A DNA stretch of 12,259 nt from CAYWVO01 sp964461835 (GTDB lineage Bacteria > Zixibacteria > MSB-5A5 > WJJR01 > JAJRUJ01). Shown in pieces: positions 7,074 through 12,259 of the stretch. Every line of letters starts with the position of its first letter. The stretch's first letter is position 1. The stretch spans positions 1-12,259 of the forward strand of contig CAYWVO010000068.1 in NCBI GenBank assembly GCA_964461835.1, written 5' to 3'. Both the position numbers and the translations under genes were made by a program. The notes under the pieces were generated by a model. It was given only the letters and a program-made list of their open reading frames with translations, had not been told where the DNA came from and ran no database searches.

Positions 7074-7154
7074 ATGATGGCTACTCCCGACAAGACAGTA
7101 GCTCCAACGCATATTTCGGCGTTTTATCAGGAACAAATCATAATAAGCTTGTGA
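7074..7154 (+). CDS. Possible 26-residue small ORF
   Basis: The frame begins with two consecutive ATGs, AAAGGA (7064-7069) lies 4 and 7 nt upstream of them, and it ends in TGA inside the CRP-like box at 7150-7165. The product starts MMATPDKTVAPTHISAFYQE; no transmembrane segment or known motif is seen. It is the only ORF in this 510-bp intergenic region with a good ribosome site. No promoter was recognised upstream, and chance is a fair alternative. Confidence 0.18.
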   Translation: MMATPDKTVAPTHISAFYQEQIIISL

Positions 7155-7165
7155 GTTTGTTCACA
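7150..7165. promoter_or_regulatory. Perfect CRP consensus box, TGTGA-N6-TCACA
   Basis: Both half-sites match the E. coli CRP consensus exactly, and the symmetry extends one base on each side (TTGTGA-N6-TCACAA, 7149-7166). It lies about 336 bp upstream of the predicted flotillin-operon start and about 100 bp past the end of the barrel-protein gene. No well-spaced promoter was found next to it on either strand. The rest of 6757-7266 shows only a short palindrome (TGAGGCCTCA, 7197-7206) and a 14-bp inverted repeat (6923-6936). Confidence 0.4.
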
Positions 7166-7266
7166 AAATAATAGACGTTTCGTGCCATTTGCGACCTGAG
7201 GCCTCATAACGAGGGGGATTGTGCGATGGAAGGTCAGACTCCCCGATTCACAAACTGCCAATACTA

Positions 7267-7917
7267 TTAATAACCGAGCCCCAGAGAAATGTCGATGCTT
7301 TCATTCCGCACGGTATAGTTCAATTCATCACTACGAATTTCAACTGAATCATTAAAATCAACGTTGTAGCGGACTTCGATGAAAGTCTTGATGCCGGTCA
7401 GCAAGTTCAGTTCTACCCCGCCGCCAATCGTGCCACCATAGGTCACACGTCGAAACTTATCGTATAAATCCCTGAATCCCGACCGTTCGTCGCGTTCCAG
7501 TAAAAAGTCAATACGGGGCCCGGCCACGGTGTAGAGAGCGTGTGTCAGAATCGGCAACGACAGCTTGCCGTATGCGCCGACCGAAAGATAGACGAGTCGC
7601 GCATCATCTATGAGGAACTCCCCGGTGCCCAGCGGATTCGCTTCATCCACGACTTGTATCTTGTATTCAGCACCCTTCTCAGTATACATAATCGGGATGA
7701 GCAGGCTCAGATAGGGTAGATCGAACCACTCGACATACCCTCCGATATGAAAGCCGGCTCGTAACTGCTGACTGTTCTCCATGGGGGCATCCCCGTCGTA
7801 CGCGTGCTCCGAAACGGTGTAACCACCGATTACACCACGCGAGACCAGCGTCTGTGCATTGGCGAGTATCGGGGTATGAATAACTACCAGCACAATCGTG
7901 AACAGTATCCGCCGCAT
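7267..7917 (-). CDS. Outer-membrane beta-barrel protein
   Basis: The 216-residue precursor begins with a signal peptide (MRRILFTIVLVVIHTPILANA, likely cleaved before Q22). The mature part alternates hydrophobic and polar residues in strand-sized blocks separated by Gly-containing turns. Examples are AGFHIGGYVEWF, LSLLIPIMYTEKGAEYKI, YLSVGAYGKLSLPI and TIGGGVELNLL. It ends in an aromatic residue (GLGY), as outer-membrane barrels often do. The pattern fits the OMP_b-brl/PorT-like group of small 8-stranded barrels, whose ligands are mostly unknown. GGAGG lies 4-5 nt upstream of the ATG. It is probably a single-gene unit: an intrinsic terminator precedes it and the operon to the left has its own promoter. 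The fold is fairly sure, the function unknown. Confidence 0.82.
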   Translation of the reverse strand: MRRILFTIVLVVIHTPILANAQTLVSRGVIGGYTVSEHAYDGDAPMENSQQLRAGFHIGGYVEWFDLPYLSLLIPIMYTEKGAEYKIQVVDEANPLGTGEFLIDDARLVYLSVGAYGKLSLPILTHALYTVAGPRIDFLLERDERSGFRDLYDKFRRVTYGGTIGGGVELNLLTGIKTFIEVRYNVDFNDSVEIRSDELNYTVRNESIDISLGLGY

Positions 7918-7944
7918 GGGTCCTCCCGACTATTCATAACCTGT

Positions 7945-7973
7945 CTTGTAACAAAGTACATACCCATCGCCAA
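7945..7973 (-). promoter_or_regulatory. Candidate promoter of the barrel-protein gene
   Basis: On the minus strand TTGGCG (7968-7973) and TACAAG (7945-7950) are 17 bp apart, each matching four of six consensus bases. The site lies between the transketolase terminator (7989-8020) and the barrel-protein ATG, where a promoter is needed. The match alone is weak. Confidence 0.3.
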
Positions 7974-7988
7974 TCCGGCAATTCCGGA

Positions 7989-8020
7989 AAACAAAAAACC
8001 GGTGCGGATGCCCGCACCGG
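7989..8020 (-). terminator. Rho-independent terminator of the transketolase-family gene
   Basis: A perfect 9-bp stem (CCGGTGCGG/CCGCACCGG, 7999-8020) with a 4-nt loop is followed on the minus strand by TTTTTTG and four more Ts. It lies about 27 bp past the stop codon at 8047. This is a textbook intrinsic terminator. Confidence 0.9.
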
Positions 8021-8046
8021 CTGGTGAATTGTGTAAGGCCCGTATA

Positions 8047-10434
8047 CTATTTTTTCGCCATTGCCTCCGCAAAGGCTGTAATTGCTTCGATCTGCCCCCC
8101 GGCATGGATCCCCGCTTCCTGCAGCACTTTCTCCGCCTTGCCGCTGCCCAGGTAACGGCCATCCCGGAATGGGTACAACGTCCGCTTAAGCCCATCATTG
8201 TTACGCACCCAGTAGTACATGGTGGGTAGCGTGAAATCGGTGATGCCCATCGATTCGGAGGCCAACTTTTGCGGAAAAATTTTCTCCTGCTCATCCTCCG
8301 GGAGGGCCTTAAACAGCTCCATGCTGGTCACGTAGTACACATTCATGTTGTAGCCCTGCTTCTCGATCTCGGGGAGGACGTCATTGAGGAAGATCGTCGC
8401 CACTGCATTCCCCTGCAACACCAGGGTTCCGTGATACGCTGCGGCGTTGGGATCGGCCCGACGGATTGCGTACACACCTTTGATCGCCTCAATTGCCGGC
8501 GGGATTCCCAGTTTCTCTCGATCGAGGATTGTATCCGCCGGGCGGCTGACAAACGGGGCGAGAATGGCTGGACGTTGCTTGAGCGCCGTAACCATCAACG
8601 GCCACATCTCGTTGGCATCCCACGGGGTAAGCGTAATCAGGACTTTGCGCGGGAAACATTCCTGCAACAGTTGCAACGGTTGTGGATCGGCGTGGGTCGG
8701 GCCGTCCTCGCCGGTTTTCGGTCCGGCATGACCGTTGATCATAATCCAAGTGTTGTAGGGTTCGCCGGTCAGCCATTCCCAGGACTGCTGGCTGATCCCA
8801 TGCACCCGGGCGGCCACGTGTTCCATCGCGGTAATAAACGCCCCGTACGAGGCGGTGACGCCGATATGTTCGCCAAAGCCGGAGACCCCCGACATAAACG
8901 CACCCATCGCGTCTTCACAGATCCCGCCGACCGCAATCAGACGGGATTCGGGATTTTTCCGGGCATGATACCATCCCGAGGCAATATCGGTGTTAATTTT
9001 GGCGATGCTGGTCGATCCGGCCAGATCAGCGGCGGTGGCAACAAAGGCGCCGGAGGTGTCCTTGGCCAACTGGTTAATCGCCTTGCCCAGTGCGCCGCGA
9101 AGGGTTTCCGATTCTCCGGGCGCATACCTCAGGTGTTCCGGTGTTTTGTCCGTACTGATTTTATCATCATCGTACAAGAAAGACTTCTGTGGGCCACCGG
9201 GCCGGGTTTGCCGATTGCGCTGGTCGATGCGCTCCTTCGCCGCGGCGACCTTGGCGCCGAAAAATTCCGGCAGCTCCGGATTTTTCTCGAGAACCTCTCG
9301 CACCGCCATCAGTGTTTTATAAAAATTCTCTTCCACGCTGACCGGAGAATTGTCGCCGGTGATGCGGGGCAGTTCGAAATCGAATTCGGTCTCGAATTCT
9401 TTCAGCGACTCGTAGTATCCCTCCGAACCATATTTGTGCCCGCCGCCGTGCGACTTAGCACCGGTAATGCCATAACGCCATCCTTTTACCGTCTTATACA
9501 CAACGGCGGTCGGCTGATCGTTGTCCTGTTCCATGGCGATTCTTTGCGCACTCAGTACCTGATTGAAATCAAACCCATCAGCCACAGAAACTACATTCCA
9601 ATCGTGGAAATACATTAACTCCGCCGGATTCCACTGGACATAATCGCCCGGGCCATTTTCATCCCGACAGACCTGATCGGAGTCAATCGAGGCTTGATTG
9701 AAGTCAATGTGCATTATCAGGTTATATAGTCCTGCGCTTGCGGCAGCGGCGATCGCCTCGTGCACCCGGCCGGGTGTCATGCCGCCTTCACCTTCGAGCA
9801 CATGGACTTTCGGCGTATGGTCGCCGTGATAATCCAAGGCGGCCATGGCCAAACCGAACGAGGAGGGAACACCAATCCCACTGGGTCCGGTCGCAATTTT
9901 GATAAAGGGCACCAAACGTGTCGGGTGGCCATCAAGAGCCTTCGCGTTGAACTTCTTAAACAACGGAGTATCGTGCGTCGGATTACGGCGAAAGCCCAGC
10001 AAATCTTCAAACCGCAACTGGAATTTTTCTTCCGCCAGCAGATCTGATCGGCTGATTCGGGCAAATTCGTTGCGCAACGCCCACATGGCATAGAGTCCCA
10101 TGGCCTTATGTCCGGCGGCGTAGGAAAGGAGGTCGACATCCCGCCGTCGTGGATCGGAAAGATCATAATCCATGTAATCGTAAATCAATCCCTCGACAAT
10201 ATGACCGGACGAGATCGACCCGCCGGGATGACCGGAGGTGGGAACAAAATTGAACAAAATTGCGCAAAGCGTGCGGTATACCAGGTCCATGCGGTCCCAT
10301 AGATTCTGTTCGTTGTCCGGAAGGTGTACCGGGAATGGTTTTGTGCTGCTGTCAACCTGGTAAAACCGTCCACGCCGTTTGAGATAGCTTATTTCGGTCG
10401 GCATGACACCGGTCGCGGTTTGTACATTTTTCAT
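8047..10434 (-). CDS. Transketolase-family thiamine diphosphate enzyme
   Basis: Transketolase moves two-carbon ketol units between sugar phosphates in the pentose phosphate pathway. From the chosen start the product has 795 residues, against about 660-700 for typical transketolases. Visible are TSGHPGG (H69), the ThDP-binding motif GEGG (215) to N246 in HIDFNQ, the catalytic glutamate E507 in GGICEDAMGAF, and the transketolase-like TGEDGPTH (H581). The region between the pyrophosphate and pyrimidine domains is long and charged. The open frame continues to 10611, but only the ATG at 10434 has a ribosome site (GAGGA, 7-nt spacer), and residues upstream look non-coding. It is monocistronic: its own promoter lies at 10492-10521 and a strong terminator at 7989-8020. 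The TGEDGPTH motif argues against an AceE-type pyruvate dehydrogenase, but substrate specificity is not proven. Confidence 0.85.
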   Translation of the reverse strand: MKNVQTATGVMPTEISYLKRRGRFYQVDSSTKPFPVHLPDNEQNLWDRMDLVYRTLCAILFNFVPTSGHPGGSISSGHIVEGLIYDYMDYDLSDPRRRDVDLLSYAAGHKAMGLYAMWALRNEFARISRSDLLAEEKFQLRFEDLLGFRRNPTHDTPLFKKFNAKALDGHPTRLVPFIKIATGPSGIGVPSSFGLAMAALDYHGDHTPKVHVLEGEGGMTPGRVHEAIAAAASAGLYNLIMHIDFNQASIDSDQVCRDENGPGDYVQWNPAELMYFHDWNVVSVADGFDFNQVLSAQRIAMEQDNDQPTAVVYKTVKGWRYGITGAKSHGGGHKYGSEGYYESLKEFETEFDFELPRITGDNSPVSVEENFYKTLMAVREVLEKNPELPEFFGAKVAAAKERIDQRNRQTRPGGPQKSFLYDDDKISTDKTPEHLRYAPGESETLRGALGKAINQLAKDTSGAFVATAADLAGSTSIAKINTDIASGWYHARKNPESRLIAVGGICEDAMGAFMSGVSGFGEHIGVTASYGAFITAMEHVAARVHGISQQSWEWLTGEPYNTWIMINGHAGPKTGEDGPTHADPQPLQLLQECFPRKVLITLTPWDANEMWPLMVTALKQRPAILAPFVSRPADTILDREKLGIPPAIEAIKGVYAIRRADPNAAAYHGTLVLQGNAVATIFLNDVLPEIEKQGYNMNVYYVTSMELFKALPEDEQEKIFPQKLASESMGITDFTLPTMYYWVRNNDGLKRTLYPFRDGRYLGSGKAEKVLQEAGIHAGGQIEAITAFAEAMAKK

Positions 10435-10491
10435 GCCTGTATCCTCACAAGGTATGTGTGATCCATCATGGAAATCATCGCTATTTCCCTC

Positions 10492-10521
10492 ATAGTACCC
10501 ATCAAGACACCCCGCTGTCAA
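10492..10521 (-). promoter_or_regulatory. Promoter of the transketolase-family gene
   Basis: On the minus strand a perfect TTGACA (10516-10521) is followed after 18 bp by TACTAT (10492-10497), which matches four of six -10 bases. Transcription should start near 10485, leaving a leader of about 50 nt before the ATG at 10434. The two elements lie inside the longer open frame, another reason to reject the upstream starts. Confidence 0.55.
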
Positions 10522-10528
10522 ATCAGCG
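10513..10528. promoter_or_regulatory. CGCTG-N6-CAGCG inverted repeat over the -35 box
   Basis: A perfect 5-bp inverted repeat with a 6-bp spacer has the size and symmetry of a dimer-binding operator. It covers the -35 hexamer of the transketolase promoter. Bound protein would be expected to repress. No regulator gene is nearby. Confidence 0.3.
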
Positions 10529-10710
10529 CTGCGCTTCCGGGCAGAAAGGCAATCTATGCGCGGGACGCCCAGATGTCCAGCCGTGCGCGGAATTGCCTGA
10601 CAAAATTGCACGGGGGCAAGGCGTTATGGATAGATGGGAGTGCACAAATTGTCGTTGTTCGAAACTTCGGCGCGCTCGACTCGTACTCAACATCTAAAGA
10701 ATTAGAAAAT

Positions 10711-10718
10711 TAAGGAGG
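10711..10718 (+). promoter_or_regulatory. Strong ribosome binding site of the beta-helix gene
   Basis: TAAGGAGG lies 5 nt upstream of the ATG at 10724 and is the strongest ribosome site in the window. It fixes the start codon and suggests the gene is, or recently was, well translated. I see no convincing promoter between 10530 and 10710 on the plus strand. Confidence 0.7.
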
Positions 10719-10723
10719 TTCGC

Positions 10724-11703
10724 ATGCGCAAATCGGGGTTTCTCACACTGGTCGGTTGCCTGGCGTTGTTCCTGACATTAGCTCCGACCAGTCAGGCAGA
10801 CACGGAATTCGAATTTTCCAATATTAGAACGATCAAATTTGAGGGTGTTTCCGGGGGTCTTACCATTGTTCCCGCCGAGGGCGAAGAGGGGCTGGTGGAA
10901 TTGCGCGCGGACATACATCCACGCAGGGGTTTAAGTCGATAATCGAGCAGGATGAGGATATTCTCTACATCGAGGAGCGCTGGCGGGGGCACAACTCCAG
11001 CGGTGATATCGAATGGACCATCCATCTACCAAAGACCGATCCCCCTATTCGCATCAAGGCTTCCACTGCGTCGGGAGACCTTGACTGTCGAGAGGTCTCC
11101 GCACGGTTCCGCTTTTCAACCGCGTCCGGCGATATTGAGTTAACCCGCGTCCAGTTGGTTGATGGCTCATCCTTCAGCACTGCCAGTGGAGACATTTTGC
11201 TGGAGAATATGGAAGTTAGTGAATTCAGTGAATTTTCCACCGCCAGCGGGGATGTGGAGTTAACCGGTCTTATCATTGGCGAAGATTGTGAATTTTCCAC
11301 CGCCTCCGGGAATGTACGTTGCCGGCAGTGCACCGGACCATTGGCACTCAGCAGTGCCAGCGGCGATGTTGAGGTGCGGGACTGTCAACTTACCGATTGG
11401 GGTTCATTTTCCACCGCGTCGGGGGACGTTGAGGTATATCTGAAATCGCTGCCCAGCCGGGGCTTGAAAGCCTCCACGGCCTCCGGTCGAGTGACCTTCG
11501 ATTGCAACAACTTTGGCGACAACTTTACCCTGGTGATGACCAAACGCCAAGGTCGGGGACGCATCCGCTGCCCATTTGAGTTCACCTATGAAGACACCTA
11601 TGCAGATTATCATATCTATGAGGAAAAAATTGTCGAACGCGGCACCGGCGAGCCGGAAATCATCTTACATACCGCATCGGGGAGCGTGATTGTTAAGAAT
11701 TGA
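10724..11703 (+). CDS. Exported DUF4097-like beta-helix protein, frame broken by a -1 shift
   Basis: The first frame (10724-10942, 72 residues) gives a signal peptide (likely cleaved after TSQA) and the opening strands (VSGGLTIVP) before TAA. The protein clearly continues in the -1 frame from about 10921 to a TGA at 11701-11703, so the joined product would have about 326 residues. That part carries nine copies of an S-T-A-S-G-D type motif about 20 residues apart (FSTASGDIEL, FSTASGDVEL, LSSASGDVEV and others), as in adhesin-like DUF4097 parallel beta-helices. It should act outside the cytoplasm. The junction coincides with the in-register heptamer G GGT TTA (10927-10933), a classical -1 slippery site. 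Alternatives are a one-base deletion in the strain, or a sequencing or assembly error. The function of DUF4097 proteins is mostly unknown. Confidence 0.75.
10927..10942 (+). other. Putative -1 frameshift site: slippery heptamer plus zero-frame stop
   Basis: In the reading register of the ATG at 10724 the codons run AGG GGT TTA AGT CGA TAA. The heptamer G GGT TTA fits X XXY YYZ and is the one used by the yeast L-A virus. A -1 slip gives GGG TTT AAG TCG and enters exactly the frame encoding the remaining helix. The only structure just downstream is a weak 4-bp TCGA/TCGA hairpin at 10936-10946, so an efficient stimulator is not evident. Confidence 0.35.
11062..11685 (+). repeat. Nine about-60-bp repeats encoding S-T-A-S-G-D rungs
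   Basis: The 18-bp motif cores start at 11062, 11116, 11176, 11236, 11296, 11350, 11410, 11473 and 11668. The first eight are 54-63 bp apart. The period of 18-21 residues matches one coil of a parallel beta-helix. DNA identity between copies is partial (ttttccaccgcc is shared by three), which suggests old internal duplication followed by divergence. Confidence 0.8.
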
Positions 11704-11750
11704 CCGACCACGCGGCGATCAGGGCCACGCACCTTAAAACAACTTATAAC

Positions 11751-11779
11751 TTGACAGAGATTTCTTGCGTTTTTATGGT
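11751..11779 (+). promoter_or_regulatory. Promoter of the 11791 gene
   Basis: A perfect TTGACA (11751-11756) is followed after exactly 17 bp by TATGGT (11774-11779), which matches four of six -10 bases. The start point should fall at about 11785-11787, only a few bases before the ATG at 11791. The rest of the 11704-11790 spacer shows no terminator for the beta-helix gene. Confidence 0.55.
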
Positions 11780-11790
11780 TCGACGTAGAT

Positions 11791-12259
11791 ATGAATAAGA
11801 CTCAATCTGAGAAAGATATACCCTGGCTGTCAATCATGACAGTCTTAATCTCTATTTTGGCTCTAACGATTAGTTTTGTAACCGCATACATTACCCAACT
11901 AAAGCCATTTGAGATGAACGTACGAATAAATCCAGATCTGGCTATACAACACAAGAATAACTTCGGAATTTACATTCAAGTTGACTTTTGGAACCAATCC
12001 CCGCAAAGCGGTCTAATAACAAAACTAGCTGCAGTTGTGAACAAAGCTACAAGTCCTGAAGACAAGTACCTTCTGATATTGTCAGGCTTCCGGGTGCTTG
12101 ATGAAGATGGATTGATTTACAAAGCATCAGAGGAGACGCTTCCCCTGTTCCTTGAACCATGGCAAAGGACAAGTAAAACCGCCAATTTTATTTATATGGT
12201 TGAAGAGCAAGATTTTCCGTTATCATCCGGGACCTATTCGGCTGAGTTATTAGTATGGA
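11791..12259 (+). CDS. Membrane-anchored protein of unknown function, N-terminal part
   Basis: The ATG opens a frame that is still open at the window edge (156 complete codons). About ten polar residues are followed by one membrane helix (about residues 12-35, WLSIMTVLISILALTISFV and on). A beta-rich domain follows, with phrases such as FGIYIQVDFWN, YLLILSGFRVLDEDG and SGTYSAELLVW. The helix has no obvious signal-peptidase site, so the protein is probably anchored with the domain outside the cytoplasm. No ribosome site precedes the ATG, and the promoter is so close that the mRNA may be leaderless. The DNA is AT-richer than the core of the window, like the fragment at 3-377. I do not recognise the family. 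Confidence 0.6.
   Translation, partial: MNKTQSEKDIPWLSIMTVLISILALTISFVTAYITQLKPFEMNVRINPDLAIQHKNNFGIYIQVDFWNQSPQSGLITKLAAVVNKATSPEDKYLLILSGFRVLDEDGLIYKASEETLPLFLEPWQRTSKTANFIYMVEEQDFPLSSGTYSAELLVW

Noticed and set aside
10435..10611. Upstream extension of the transketolase-family frame to an earlier ATG (854 residues)
   Set aside because: The extra 59 residues look non-coding, the earlier ATG has no fitting ribosome site, and the extension covers a good promoter (10492-10521). The ATG at 10434 has GAGGA at 7 nt.
10468..10713. 81-residue plus-strand ORF whose stop overlaps the ribosome site of the beta-helix gene
   Set aside because: The overlap looks like translational coupling, but the ATG has no ribosome site, the peptide has no protein-like pattern, and the ORF lies over the divergent transketolase promoter.
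10745..10759. LVGC at residues 9-12 of the beta-helix protein as a lipobox
   Set aside because: The hydrophobic segment before the cysteine is very short and hydrophobicity continues past it to a good signal peptidase I site after TSQA, so a lipoprotein is less likely.
1..12259. CRISPR arrays, tRNA or rRNA genes, transposases, phage genes
   Set aside because: I saw no regularly spaced identical repeats with unique spacers, no tRNA-like cloverleaf sequence, and no transposase, integrase or phage structural motifs.

Overview
The window looks like a chromosomal segment of a free-living Gram-negative bacterium, probably from a poorly cultured lineage. The Gram-negative call rests on an outer-membrane beta-barrel protein with a signal peptide. 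The lineage call is inference: the central-metabolism proteins are recognisable but divergent (an unusual PEP carboxykinase, an aminotransferase fusion, a long transketolase), and the non-coding repeats resemble those dispersed in several candidate phyla. The core is moderately GC-rich. Both ends (about 1-370 and 11730-12259) are visibly AT-richer and carry unrecognised proteins.

Layout. 1-377 holds the C-terminal end of an unknown protein (+). 378-738 is non-coding, with inverted repeats, a duplicated GTATAC-centred palindrome, and a hairpin just past the pckA stop. 739-6756 is a tight minus-strand operon, read right to left: flotillin/SPFH protein, aspartate aminotransferase fused to a PEPCK/HprK-like domain, ndk, and a PEPCK-family pckA. 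Spacers are only 3, 9 and 6 nt. Its promoter lies at about 6828-6857 with a CRP-like box at class II position; a GC-rich hairpin sits in the leader. 6757-7266 is a regulatory intergenic region with a second, perfect TGTGA-N6-TCACA box and a doubtful small ORF. 7267-7917 is the outer-membrane barrel protein (-). 7989-8020 is a clear intrinsic terminator for the 795-aa transketolase-family gene (8047-10434, -). 10724-11703 (+), divergent from it, is an exported DUF4097-type beta-helix protein. Its frame is broken by a -1 shift exactly at a canonical slippery heptamer. 11791 to the window end is the start of a membrane-anchored protein that appears to be transcribed without a leader.

How the genes may work together. 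Aspartate aminotransferase makes oxaloacetate, PEPCK converts oxaloacetate to PEP, and Ndk interconverts ATP and GTP. The operon therefore reads as an aspartate/oxaloacetate-to-PEP gluconeogenic unit, co-transcribed with a membrane-scaffold protein and possibly under a CRP/FNR-family regulator. The most novel item is the aminotransferase fusion. Its C-terminal half appears to be a degenerate paralogue of the PEPCK encoded two genes downstream, which suggests a regulatory or channelling subunit. This functional reading is inference.
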